From the NCBI RefSeq assembly GCF_005938625.1, contig NZ_VCNJ01000033.1, positions 1-58,738 of the forward strand: a stretch of DNA of 58,738 bases. The letters are read 5' to 3'. This document shows positions 17,218 to 25,709 of the stretch, piece after piece (the stretch's first letter is position 1; each line of letters starts with the position of its first letter). The notes under the pieces are model-generated. The model had not been told where the DNA came from. It made no database searches and saw only the letters and a program-made list of their open reading frames with translations. The DNA is from Pseudomonas fluorescens (GTDB lineage Bacteria; Pseudomonadota; Gammaproteobacteria; Pseudomonadales; Pseudomonadaceae). Both the position numbers and the translations under genes were made by a program.

Positions 17218-17310
17218 ATCTTGTTCCCTACGCAGGCGCTAACCTGATCAGGTTCAACGGGATCCGAAATTATTCGATCTCAGCCTCATAGCAAGGCACC
17301 CCGACAAGAA
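17218..17310 (-). promoter_or_regulatory. TPP riboswitch (THI element) upstream of thiC
   Basis: On the minus strand the leader reads TCGGGGTGCC, then GGCTGAGA, GATCCCGTTGAACCTGAT, CAGGTTAGCGCCTGCG and TAGGGAACA. These are the conserved CUGAGA, ACCUGAU and GCGNAGGGAA blocks of the thiamine-pyrophosphate aptamer. It lies about 155 bases before the thiC start, so thiC is expected to be shut down when TPP is high. Confidence 0.96.
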
Positions 17311-17519
17311 CCCGGCCAGTCTAGACACAACCGGCAAAGAACGCCAACACCGCAGCAAACACCATGATGAATGGCGCAAATACACAGGTTGGGCCGATTG
17401 TTGTGATCGGTTTGCGCAACTACACTCGCTTTGCCCCGCCACGCCTTGACGCTGTGGGGCCTGCGCCGTACCTTTGGCGCCCGGATTACTTCCATAATAT
17501 TAATGCTAGGGATCGCCTC

Positions 17520-18953
17520 ATGCTGCGCAAACTCTCACTGGCTCTTGCCGTGTCTTGTGCGTCCAACGCAATGGCCTGGGCAGCAGAAGCGCCCTTGTCG
17601 ACCAAAACCGATCTGGTCAGCGTCTATCAGGAAGCGGTCGACAACAACGCCGACCTCGCCGCCGCTCGCGCTCAGTACGGCGCACAGAAGGAAGTGGTGC
17701 CGCAGGCCCGCGCCGGGCTGTTGCCGAATCTATCGGGCGGTGCCGAAGTTGCCAATGTGCGCACGTCGATCGATCAGCCTTCGGCCACGGCCAACCGCAG
17801 CGCTCACTCGTATCAGGCAACCTTGGCTCAGCCGTTGTTCCGCGCCGATCGCTGGTTCCAGTATCAGGCCGCGAAGGACGTCAACGAGCAAGCCGCGCTG
17901 CAACTGTCGGCGACCGAGCAGAATCTGATCCTGCAATCGGCCGAGAGCTATTTCAACGTGCTGCGCAGCCAGGACAACCTCGCTTCAACCAAGGCTGAAG
18001 AAGCCGCATTCAAGCGCCAGCTCGACCAGTCCAACGAACGCTTCGATGTCGGCCTCTCGGACAAGACCGACGTGCTGCAATCGCAAGCCAGTTACGACAC
18101 CGCACGGGCTAACCGTATCGTTGCGCAGCGTCAGGTCGATGATGCCTTCGAAGCGCTGATCACTCTGACCAACCGTCAGTACAACTCGATTCAGGGCATC
18201 GTCCACACGTTGCCGATCTTGCCGCCGGCACCAAACGATGCCAAGGCGTGGGTCGATACTGCAGCGAAACAGAACCTTAATCTGCTGGCGAGTAACTTCG
18301 CCGTCAGCTCCGCCGAACAGACCCTCAAGCAACGCAAGGCCGGCCACTTGCCGACCCTTGATGCGGTGGCCAAATACGAAAAGGGTGACAACGACGCCCT
18401 CGGTTTTTCCAACCCGAACGCTTTCGGTGTGCCATACCGCGACAACGTCGAACAGAGCACCGTCGGCCTGCAACTGAACATCCCGATCTACAGCGGCGGG
18501 CTGACCAGCTCGCAAGTGCGCCAGTCGTATGAACAACTGAATCAGAGCGAACAACAGCGCGAATCGCTGCGTCGGCAGATCGTCGAGAACACTCGCAACC
18601 TGCACCGCGCGGTGAACACCGACGTCGAGCAGGTGCAGGCGCGCCGCCAGTCGATCATCTCCAACCAGAGCGCAGTGGAAGCTACGGAAATCGGTTATCA
18701 GGTCGGCACCCGCAACATCGTTGACGTGCTCGATGCGCAGCGTCAGCTGTACACCTCGGTGCGCAATTACAACAACACGCGTTATGACTACATTCTCGAC
18801 AACCTGCGTTTGAAGCAGGCGGCGGGGACGTTGAATCCGGGGGATCTGGAAGATCTGCGGCGTTATCTGAAGGCTGACTACAACCCGGACAAGGATTTCC
18901 TCCCGCCGGATCTGGCCAAGGCTGCCGAGGCGCAGCTCAAGGCCCGGCCTTAA
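17520..18953 (+). CDS. tolC: TolC-family outer-membrane efflux channel (OpmH-like)
   Basis: A 477-aa outer-membrane channel protein with a Sec signal (MLRKLSLALA, cleavage after AWA near residue 23). The mature part shows the two tandem repeats of TolC: a first YQEAVDNNADLAAARAQ helix pair and a second built around QSYEQLNQSEQ and TRNIVDVLDAQRQLY. It would form the trimeric exit duct for type I secretion and RND or MFS pumps. Position between thiC and waaA matches P. aeruginosa opmH. The ATG at 17520 is preferred over an in-frame upstream start because it begins the signal peptide. No pump subunits are adjacent. Confidence 0.93.
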   Translation: MLRKLSLALAVSCASNAMAWAAEAPLSTKTDLVSVYQEAVDNNADLAAARAQYGAQKEVVPQARAGLLPNLSGGAEVANVRTSIDQPSATANRSAHSYQATLAQPLFRADRWFQYQAAKDVNEQAALQLSATEQNLILQSAESYFNVLRSQDNLASTKAEEAAFKRQLDQSNERFDVGLSDKTDVLQSQASYDTARANRIVAQRQVDDAFEALITLTNRQYNSIQGIVHTLPILPPAPNDAKAWVDTAAKQNLNLLASNFAVSSAEQTLKQRKAGHLPTLDAVAKYEKGDNDALGFSNPNAFGVPYRDNVEQSTVGLQLNIPIYSGGLTSSQVRQSYEQLNQSEQQRESLRRQIVENTRNLHRAVNTDVEQVQARRQSIISNQSAVEATEIGYQVGTRNIVDVLDAQRQLYTSVRNYNNTRYDYILDNLRLKQAAGTLNPGDLEDLRRYLKADYNPDKDFLPPDLAKAAEAQLKARP

Positions 18954-18964
18954 GCCTTAAAAAC

Positions 18965-19039
18965 AAAAGATCGCAGCCTTCGGCAGCTCCTACGGGAAAC
19001 GTATTCCAATGTAGGAGCTGCCGAAGGCTGCGATCTTTT
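18965..19039. repeat. Perfect REP palindrome between convergent tolC and waaA
   Basis: Two identical 29-base arms in inverted orientation (18965-18993 and 19011-19039) are separated by 17 bases. Both ends have A/T runs, so the transcript can fold into a strong hairpin followed by U in either direction. It lies 11 bases after the tolC stop and 3 bases beyond the waaA stop, and probably acts as a shared bidirectional terminator. Confidence 0.85.
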
Positions 19040-19042
19040 TGC

Positions 19043-20317
19043 TTACTTGATCAGTCCGCCCAAGCCATCCAGCAAACGCTGCAACGCGCCCTGATTGCGG
19101 CGCATCACAGCTAGCCCGGCGTCGGCCATGCGCTGCGCATCGCGCGGCAATTCGAACAAGCGCTGTACTTCCACCGCCAGCCCTTCGGCATCATCCACTT
19201 CAGCCAACGCCCCGGCTTCACGCAATTGCGCGGCGATGTCGAGGAAGTTGAACAGGTGCGGGCCACTGATTACCGGTTTCGCCAAGGCTGCCGGCTCCAG
19301 CAGATTGTGCCCGCCGTTAGGCACCAGACTGCCGCCGACAAACGCGCTGTCCGCCAGTGCGTAGAGAAACAGCAATTCGCCCATGGTGTCGCCGAGCAGC
19401 ACGCTAGTCTGCGCATCGACATTGGCCCCGGTCGAACGCCGAACCGTGGCGAAGCCTTCGCGCTGGCACAGTTCGAACACCGAGTTGAAGCGTTCCGGGT
19501 GACGTGGCACCAGAATCAGCAGCGCATCCGGGTGATTGGCCAGCAAGCGACGGTGGGCATCGAGCACCACTTCGTCCTCGCCTTCGTGGGTGCTGGCGGC
19601 GATCCACACTGGGCGTTCCAGCGCCTGCCACTGCCCGCGCAGTTCGGCGGCGCGTTGCAACAGTTGCGGGTCGATGGTCAGATCGAACTTGATCGAACCG
19701 GTGACCTCGACTGTCTCCGGACGCGCGCCCAGATCACGGAAGCGCTGGGCTTCGGTTTCGGTCTGGATTGCGAAAAAACTCATTTCGGCAAGCATCGGCG
19801 CGGTCAGCTTGCTGAAGCGGCCATAGCCGCGTGCCGAACGCTCGGACAAGCGCCCGTTGGCCAGCGCCACCGGGATTCCACGCTTGGCGCACTGATGAAT
19901 GTGGTTGGGCCACAACTCGGTTTCCATGATCACCGCAAGCTTGGGCTGAGCGCGATCAAGAAACCGCGCCGCCGCACACGGCAAGTCATACGGCAAATAG
20001 CAATGCTGAATGCGCGGCTCATTGGGGAACAGCGCCTGAATCCGCTCCGAACCGGTCGGCGTCATGCAGGTCACCGTGATCGGCAACTGTGGATAGCGTT
20101 GCAGCAAGGCGCGGATCATCGGCGCCGCGGCAATGCTTTCGCCCACCGACACCGCGTGCACCCAGATGCCGCCGGGTTGCAGTTTCGGCATGCCGCAGGA
20201 GAAGCGTTCGCCAATCCGTTTGGCGTACGCCGGCGCCTTGCGCGCCCGCAGCCACAGCCGAATCGCCACCAATGGCAGCCCCAGGTAAAACAGCGCGGTG
20301 TACAGAGTTCTATTCAT
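19043..20317 (-). CDS. waaA: 3-deoxy-D-manno-octulosonic acid (Kdo) transferase
   Basis: WaaA (KdtA, GT30) adds Kdo to lipid A precursor at the inner membrane. The 424-aa protein has an N-terminal membrane anchor (TLYTALFYLGLP), the glycine-rich acceptor motif HAVSVGES with its catalytic Glu, METELWPN, and a C-terminal GT-B nucleotide-sugar site (SLVPNGGHNLLEPAALAKP). The start at 20317 (MNRTLYTALF) fits the family. Upstream extension in the same frame lies under the LysR gene and is spurious. It is 11 bases after the LysR gene stop on the same strand. Confidence 0.96.
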   Translation of the reverse strand: MNRTLYTALFYLGLPLVAIRLWLRARKAPAYAKRIGERFSCGMPKLQPGGIWVHAVSVGESIAAAPMIRALLQRYPQLPITVTCMTPTGSERIQALFPNEPRIQHCYLPYDLPCAAARFLDRAQPKLAVIMETELWPNHIHQCAKRGIPVALANGRLSERSARGYGRFSKLTAPMLAEMSFFAIQTETEAQRFRDLGARPETVEVTGSIKFDLTIDPQLLQRAAELRGQWQALERPVWIAASTHEGEDEVVLDAHRRLLANHPDALLILVPRHPERFNSVFELCQREGFATVRRSTGANVDAQTSVLLGDTMGELLFLYALADSAFVGGSLVPNGGHNLLEPAALAKPVISGPHLFNFLDIAAQLREAGALAEVDDAEGLAVEVQRLFELPRDAQRMADAGLAVMRRNQGALQRLLDGLGGLIK

Positions 20318-20328
20318 GGCGGCGGAGT

Positions 20329-21225
20329 TTATCGGCTTTTGCCGCTGATCGCGCGCAAGTGCACGGCAAAACGTTCGGCTAGCCAACGCGCGGCCGGGCC
20401 AAGTGGCTCGTCGCGGCGCCAGACCAGTTCCACCACCAGTGCCGGCGGCGTCCATTCGCTGTCGAGTTCGACCATCAAGCCCTGATACGCCGAGTACTGC
20501 ACCACATGCCGCGGCAACCAGGCCCAGCCGAGATCGCGCACCAGCCATTCGGACATGACGTAAAAACTGTCGGCGCGCCACACCTGTGGGCTGGCCGGCT
20601 CGTTGCCGGGGTAGACACTGGTTTGCGTCGACATCAACAATTGCCGATGTTGCGCCAGTTGTTGGCAGGTCACGTAAGACTGCGTCGCCAGCGGATGATT
20701 GATGCCGCAAACCGTGACCATTTCCACGCTGCCCAGCACGCGACGCTCCAGCGCTTCGGGGATTTCGTCGTGATAGAACAGCAGGCCGAGATCGGCCCGG
20801 CGCTCGACCAGTTTGTGCGCGACCTCGCCTTGGGCGGCGCTGGTCAGTTGTACTTCGAGGCTAGGGAATTGCTCGGCCAGTTCACCGAAGCTTTCCACCA
20901 GCGCCTGATAGGGCATCGCCTCATCCTGGGCCACGCGCAGTTGAGCTTCCTGGCCGCGCATCATCGCCATCGCCCGGCCATTCAGACGCTCGCACTGGCG
21001 CAGGACTTCACGTGCATCTTCCAGCAACGCTTCACCCGCTTCGGTGAGGGTTGGCTGGCGACCGCTGCTACGCTCAAACAGGCTGACGCCCAAATCATCT
21101 TCAAGCATGGCAATCGCGCTGCTGATCGCCGACTGCGCTTTGCGCTGCTGACGCGCTACAGCGGAAAACGAGCACTGCTCAGCAACGCCGACAAACACCC
21201 GTAGCTGATCTAGATTCCATTGCAT
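20329..21225 (-). CDS. LysR-family transcriptional regulator
   Basis: A 298-aa LysR-type regulator with an N-terminal winged helix-turn-helix (about residues 1-60; SFSAVARQQRKAQSAISSAI recognition region) and a periplasmic-binding-protein-like effector domain. It is divergent from emrE with a 109-base shared intergenic region, so it may control the pump and itself. The inducer is unknown. waaA follows 11 bases after its stop, so read-through into waaA is possible. Confidence 0.9.
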   Translation of the reverse strand: MQWNLDQLRVFVGVAEQCSFSAVARQQRKAQSAISSAIAMLEDDLGVSLFERSSGRQPTLTEAGEALLEDAREVLRQCERLNGRAMAMMRGQEAQLRVAQDEAMPYQALVESFGELAEQFPSLEVQLTSAAQGEVAHKLVERRADLGLLFYHDEIPEALERRVLGSVEMVTVCGINHPLATQSYVTCQQLAQHRQLLMSTQTSVYPGNEPASPQVWRADSFYVMSEWLVRDLGWAWLPRHVVQYSAYQGLMVELDSEWTPPALVVELVWRRDEPLGPAARWLAERFAVHLRAISGKSR

Positions 21226-21241
21226 GCTTATTCACCAACCC

Positions 21242-21256
21242 ATCTCTGTAGCAGAT
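21242..21256. promoter_or_regulatory. Possible LysR box between the regulator gene and emrE
   Basis: ATCT-N7-AGAT forms a short dyad with the T-N11-A spacing typical of LysR sites. It lies 17 bases before the regulator start codon in the divergent intergenic region. The dyad is short and could be chance. Confidence 0.3.
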
Positions 21257-21334
21257 AGGTAATGACTTTACCCCATCTGGCGAATCACTAGAATGCCGCC
21301 TCAGCAAGCAACGTTTCACATGAGGATTTGAACC

Positions 21335-21667
21335 ATGAACGCCTACGCTTACCTGGCCATTGCCATCTGCGCCGAAGTGATCGCCACCGTGTCGATGAAA
21401 GCCGTCAAAGGCATCAGCACGCCGCTGCCGTTGGTGCTGGTTATCGTCGGTTACGCGATTGCGTTCTGGATGCTGACGCTGGTGGTGCGCACCGTTCCGG
21501 TCGGCGTGGCCTACGCGGTCTGGGCCGGCATGGGCATCGTGATGGTCAGCGTCGCGGCGCTGTTCATCTACGGGCAGAAGCTGGATATCCCGGCGATGCT
21601 GGGGATGGCGTTGATCGTGCTCGGCGTCGTCGTGATCCAGCTGTTCTCGAAAACTGCCGGACACTAA
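21335..21667 (+). CDS. emrE: Small multidrug resistance pump EmrE
   Basis: A 110-aa protein with four membrane helices. The proton- and drug-coupled Glu14 is present in AICAEVIATVSMKA. Other SMR motifs are PVGVAYAVWAGMGIV and the C-terminal VLGVVVIQLFS. SMR proteins work as antiparallel dimers that export quaternary ammonium compounds by proton antiport. Sequence, length and position between the LysR gene and the FAD oxidoreductase match EmrE of P. aeruginosa (PA4990). A GAGG-type ribosome site lies about 9 bases upstream. Confidence 0.93.
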   Translation: MNAYAYLAIAICAEVIATVSMKAVKGISTPLPLVLVIVGYAIAFWMLTLVVRTVPVGVAYAVWAGMGIVMVSVAALFIYGQKLDIPAMLGMALIVLGVVVIQLFSKTAGH

Positions 21668-21684
21668 AATCCAACCACAATCCC

Positions 21685-21773
21685 TGTGGGAGCGAGCTTG
21701 CTCGCGAAAGCGGTTCGTCAGACGCATGATTGCTATCTGACACACCCTCTTCGCGAGCAAGCTCGCTCCCACA
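21685..21773. repeat. REP palindrome pair (GGGAGCGAGCTTGCTCGCG type)
   Basis: Perfect 23-base inverted arms at 21685-21707 and 21751-21773 are separated by 43 bases, just after emrE. Each arm also contains an internal GAGCTTGCTC dyad. This is a typical REP doublet and may stabilise or terminate the emrE transcript. Confidence 0.85.
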
Positions 21774-21867
21774 TTTGGTTCTGCGTTCAACCTGTTGATC
21801 ATCGACAAATCCGCCTCTTTCCCGAGTCTGTATACTGCGCCCTCGTCTTGAACACTGAGGTCGCTGC

Positions 21868-23043
21868 ATGCCATCCGTTATTTCCACCGACGTTCTGATT
21901 GTCGGCGCTGGTGTCGCCGGCCTCTGGCTGAACGCGCGTCTGCGCCGTCAGGGTTTTTCGACCGTGCTGGTGGAAAGCGCCAGCCTCGGCGGCGGGCAGA
22001 GTGTGAAGTCCCAGGGCATCATCCACGGCGGCGCCAAATACGCGTTGCACGGTGCCCTGACCGGTGCCTCGGAAGCCATCGCCGACATGCCGCGCCGCTG
22101 GCGTGAAGCGCTGGCCGGCAATGGCGAACTGGATCTGTCCGGCGTACGCCTGCTGTCCGAAGCTCACTATTTGTGGTCGCCGGGCACTCTGGCGGGCAAC
22201 CTCACCAGTTTCTTCGCCAGTAAAGCGGTGCGCGGCCGGGTCGATCAGGTCAAGGGCGAGCAACTGCCCCCAGCTCTGCAAGACAAACGCTTCAAGGGCA
22301 AGGTCTATCGTCTCGCCGAACTGGTGGTCGACGTGCCAAGCCTGATTCAGCGTCTGGCCGATCTGGCCGGCGATGGCCTGCTCGCCGGGCAAACCATCGA
22401 ACCATTGCTGGAAGCCGGCGTGCTGGTCGGTTTGAAAGTCGATGGCCGCGAAATCCGCGCGCAACGCATCGTCCTCAGCGCCGGCGCCGGTACCGCCCAA
22501 CTGCTCGAAAATCTTGGTTTGAGCCAGCCGGCCATGCAACGCCGGCCACTGCACATGATCATCGCCAAAGGCCCGGGCCTGAAACCGCTGTTCGCCCACT
22601 GCCTGGGCGGCGGCACCAAACCGCGCATCACCGTGACCACGCATCCGGCCGCTGACGGCCAGTGGGTCTGGTACATGGGCGGCGACATCGCCGAAAGCGA
22701 AGGTGTGAATCGCGAACCGGCCGATCAGATCACCACCGCGCAGAAAGAGATCGCTCAGTTGTTACCGTGGATCGACCTCAGCACCACACGATGGGCGACC
22801 TTGCGTGTCGACCGTGCCGAGCCGCTGCAAACCGGACTGACTCGCCCGGACAATGCCTTCCTCGCCGAACAGGGCCGTTTGCTGGTCGGCTGGCCGACCA
22901 AACTGGCGCTGGCGCCAGACTTTGCTGACCGCGTGATCGCCTCTCTTGAACGCGACGGCATCCAGCCGCAAACCACCGAACCGCTACCGGCCCTGCCAAA
23001 ACCACCAATGGGCATTCCTGCCTGGGAGCAATTGCTGCCATGA
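21868..23043 (+). CDS. FAD-dependent oxidoreductase (DAO family)
   Basis: A 391-aa cytoplasmic flavoprotein of the D-amino-acid oxidase / glycerol-3-phosphate dehydrogenase fold. The Rossmann motif VLIVGAGVAGLW is at residues 9-20, followed by an Ala/Gly-rich SLGGGQSVKSQGIIHGG, which is the FAD and substrate region. The C-terminus repeats the FAD contact near TKLALAPDFADR. The substrate is not evident; P. aeruginosa PA4991 is the positional counterpart. The stop overlaps the start of the next gene by 4 bases, so the two are probably translated together. Confidence 0.85.
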   Translation: MPSVISTDVLIVGAGVAGLWLNARLRRQGFSTVLVESASLGGGQSVKSQGIIHGGAKYALHGALTGASEAIADMPRRWREALAGNGELDLSGVRLLSEAHYLWSPGTLAGNLTSFFASKAVRGRVDQVKGEQLPPALQDKRFKGKVYRLAELVVDVPSLIQRLADLAGDGLLAGQTIEPLLEAGVLVGLKVDGREIRAQRIVLSAGAGTAQLLENLGLSQPAMQRRPLHMIIAKGPGLKPLFAHCLGGGTKPRITVTTHPAADGQWVWYMGGDIAESEGVNREPADQITTAQKEIAQLLPWIDLSTTRWATLRVDRAEPLQTGLTRPDNAFLAEQGRLLVGWPTKLALAPDFADRVIASLERDGIQPQTTEPLPALPKPPMGIPAWEQLLP

Positions 23044-23852
23044 CCATTGCCAGCCTGCATGACTTCCACCGTTCGCTGGGCAGCACCGGTCTGACGGTTT
23101 CGCCACTGGGTCTGGGCACGGTCAAACTCGGCCGTGACCAAGGCGTGAAATACCCCAACGGTTTTCAGATTCCCGGCGACGATGAAGCGCGGATGCTGCT
23201 GCGTCAGGCGCAAGATCTGGGCATCAACCTCATCGACACCGCCCCGGCCTATGGCCGCAGCGAAGAACGCCTTGGCCCGCTGCTACGCGGCCAACGGCAA
23301 GACTGGGTAATTGTCAGTAAGGTCGGCGAAGAATTTGCCGATGGCCTGTCGCGCCACGACTTCAGCGCGGCGCACACACGGATGTCGGTGGAACGCAGCC
23401 TGCAACGTCTTGAAACCGATTTTATCGACCTGGTGCTGGTGCACTCCGACGGCAACGACATGGCGATCCTCGAACACGAAGAGGTTTACGCGACTCTCGC
23501 GGCGCTCAAGGCCGAGGGCAAGATTCGCGGCTTCGGCTTCTCTGGCAAGACTGTCGAAGGTGGCTTGAAAGCACTGGAGCAAGGCGACTGCGCGATGGTC
23601 ACCTACAATCTGAACGAACAAAACGAGAAGGCTGTCATTGACTATGCTGCTGCCCACGGCAAAGCCATTCTGGTGAAAAAAGCCTTGGCCAGCGGTCATG
23701 TTTGCCTGAGCCCGGGCGTCGATCCGGTGCGCGCCAGCTTCGAATTGCTGTTCGCGCAACCTGGCGTGGCCAGTGCTATTGTCGGGACGATCAATCCGCT
23801 GCACCTCGCCCACAACGTTGCGACCGTTGCCCAGGTCCTACGTGGTCACTGA
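23040..23852 (+). CDS. Aldo/keto reductase
   Basis: A 270-aa (beta/alpha)8 aldo/keto reductase. LGLGTVKLGR lies near the N-terminus, the catalytic Asp and Tyr are in NLIDTAPAYGRSEERLG, and the catalytic Lys is in WVIVSKVGEE. The C-terminal IVGTINPLHLAHNV carries the NADP-binding strand. It begins inside the end of the FAD oxidoreductase gene (ATGA overlap). The pair probably acts in one pathway, but the substrate is unknown. Counterpart of PA4992. Confidence 0.88.
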   Translation: MTIASLHDFHRSLGSTGLTVSPLGLGTVKLGRDQGVKYPNGFQIPGDDEARMLLRQAQDLGINLIDTAPAYGRSEERLGPLLRGQRQDWVIVSKVGEEFADGLSRHDFSAAHTRMSVERSLQRLETDFIDLVLVHSDGNDMAILEHEEVYATLAALKAEGKIRGFGFSGKTVEGGLKALEQGDCAMVTYNLNEQNEKAVIDYAAAHGKAILVKKALASGHVCLSPGVDPVRASFELLFAQPGVASAIVGTINPLHLAHNVATVAQVLRGH

Positions 23853-23883
23853 CGCCGCTTCGCGGCCTTAAGCAGGAGCCGAT

Positions 23884-24846
23884 ATGCCGCGCACGCTCAT
23901 CAGAAAGAACCCGAGCAACTTCAAGACCCTGCCGCTGTTCGTCGAAGCCACCCCCGAAGGCCTGACCTATCAGAGCGTCGGCATGCCGCTGAACTTCGCG
24001 CAGACCTTGCAGCGACGCAAACCGGTGAGCGTGGCCGATGCCGAGCGCTTCTCGCTGGAATTGGCCAACCTCGGAGTCTCGGTGCGCCTGACCCTGCATT
24101 GGCAGAACCGCGACTATTGGGTACTGGTGCGCCAGCGCCGGCAGGATCGCGGCGACGTCGTCCTCAAGTTGATTTCCGGCTACGTACCGGCGCACGAATT
24201 GAATATTCCGCTGCACACCGCCATTCAGGAAATTGCCGAAGAGTGTTTGCTCGAGACACCGGAAGGCTGGCTCGGCGGGCGCTTCAACGACACATGGCTG
24301 CCAGCGCCCTACTCTGCGGCGCTGCATTATCGCGAGGCTCTGCCGTTTCGCCTGACGCCGTTGTCCGGCTCGGCGCGCCCCATACGCAGCGCCAATCTGC
24401 AATTGCTCGAACGGCCTCGGGCCTACGTGCATCTGCCGACCGCCTCATTGCAATTGATCTACGACTTGCGCCTGGATGTGCCCAAGGAAGCCAAATCCTT
24501 GAGCCTGTTCCACGTTGACGAGCGTCTTGAAGGTGATCAACTGGTGGCCCGGCTCGACCGAAAGCGCCCCGACCTGTACTTGATGCCACTCAAGGACGGC
24601 GCGCCACTGGCCGAGTTGTACACGCTCAAGCGCGACAAACTCGTTGCCGCCAGCACCCGAGGTCTGTATCTGGCCGAGAGCTTTGCGACACAGACCGGCT
24701 GGGTCGTGCGCGAGGAGCGGATTCGCTGGAAGGACTGGCTGGTGCAACAGGGCCTGCAACCGGCGAAAGCCCCGCGTCAGGGGCTCAAGCAGTTGAGTAT
24801 CAAGGCGCTGCGAATAATCGGGCTGGGCAAAAAAACCGCCAAATAG
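23884..24846 (+). CDS. Nudix-like protein of unknown function
   Basis: A 320-aa protein, positional counterpart of PA4993. Relatives are often labelled metal ABC transporter ATPase, but no Walker motif is present. Residues about 80-130 look like a Nudix domain: a strand WVLVRQRR, then Gly99, Glu105 five residues later, and QEIAEE at 115-120. The spacing is two residues longer than the classic box and Arg is replaced by Gln, while the metal-binding Glu residues remain. The rest has no recognised domain. It starts 31 bases after the aldo/keto reductase and is probably in the same operon. Activity is unproven. Confidence 0.6.
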   Translation: MPRTLIRKNPSNFKTLPLFVEATPEGLTYQSVGMPLNFAQTLQRRKPVSVADAERFSLELANLGVSVRLTLHWQNRDYWVLVRQRRQDRGDVVLKLISGYVPAHELNIPLHTAIQEIAEECLLETPEGWLGGRFNDTWLPAPYSAALHYREALPFRLTPLSGSARPIRSANLQLLERPRAYVHLPTASLQLIYDLRLDVPKEAKSLSLFHVDERLEGDQLVARLDRKRPDLYLMPLKDGAPLAELYTLKRDKLVAASTRGLYLAESFATQTGWVVREERIRWKDWLVQQGLQPAKAPRQGLKQLSIKALRIIGLGKKTAK

Positions 24847-24850
24847 CGGT

Positions 24851-25651
24851 TTAGCGTCGGCGATCCCACCACGTGCGCAACCCGGCGAAGAAATGGAAGT
24901 AGCGATTTTCGCGCTTGCCCATGCCGCGTTTGGGCGAGAACGATTCTTCGGCAAAGGCACCGGTAATGCGCACCCGTGACGCCTGGGTCGACAGCGTGCA
25001 GATTTTGGCATCCACCTGCTGCAGTGCATATTTGAGCAGCCGCTCGGAATGCAGCTTTCGGCCTGTCGCCTTGCAGAAATCGAAAATGCGCTCGATTCGC
25101 TTGCCGTAAGCGACATACGTATCGCGCCCGCACACAGCAAAACGGTCGTTCAAGCCGCCCCACCACTGCCAGTCCGGGATGTACGCGTAATGCTGCCGCG
25201 CCTGCGGATGATTGAACACATAGCCGGGTAACGCAGTGTGGAAGAAGTTATCCGGACGCACGAAGACGACGAAATCCGGATCGAAGGATTCGATCATCGT
25301 GGTCACGGTGTGCAGCGAATTGAGCTGATAGATCAGGTTGCGCAGCGACGCAAAGTCGTCGGCCCAGGTATCGCCCTGCGCTTTGACCTGCTCGAAATTC
25401 CAGCGCTCCAGCACGCCGTCGGTCGAGGTGAGCGTGCCGCTCATCGACTCGAACGGCTGGTAGTTATCCGCATTCAGTTCGCCTTTCTCACCGGACCGCG
25501 AGTTCTGCACCTCATCGATCTGGTACAGGTGGTAGAAGCATTTGACGTCGCTGCCCGCAGGCAACTGCGCCAGCACATTCTGTTCGATGGAGGGGAAACA
25601 GATCGGCGAGTTTCTCGGGATCCCGAAAAAAGCCACGGCAATTTTCAACAC
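24851..25651 (-). CDS. Putative GT-A-like glycosyltransferase, LPS locus
   Basis: A 266-aa protein with no signal peptide. It starts MLKIAVAFFGIPRN and contains VVFVRPDNFF, WGGLNDRFAVCG and HSERLLKYAL. Relatives with these three motifs (DUF7796 type) resemble GT-A enzymes, where RPDN would be the metal/sugar-nucleotide site. I assign it on this pattern and on its place after two other glycosyltransferase genes on the same strand. It ends 5 bases from the convergent Nudix-like gene. The sugar and acceptor are unknown. Confidence 0.55.
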   Translation of the reverse strand: MLKIAVAFFGIPRNSPICFPSIEQNVLAQLPAGSDVKCFYHLYQIDEVQNSRSGEKGELNADNYQPFESMSGTLTSTDGVLERWNFEQVKAQGDTWADDFASLRNLIYQLNSLHTVTTMIESFDPDFVVFVRPDNFFHTALPGYVFNHPQARQHYAYIPDWQWWGGLNDRFAVCGRDTYVAYGKRIERIFDFCKATGRKLHSERLLKYALQQVDAKICTLSTQASRVRITGAFAEESFSPKRGMGKRENRYFHFFAGLRTWWDRRR

Positions 25652-25709
25652 TCAACAGCACCTTTTGAAAGTAGATCGGGCCTGCTGGCAACCGGATTCA
25701 CGACGTGAC

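Noticed and set aside
17446..17474. TTGACG and TACCTT as a sigma-70 promoter of tolC
   Set aside because: The -10 matches only three of six bases, and a better -10-like CATAAT at 17493 has no properly spaced -35.
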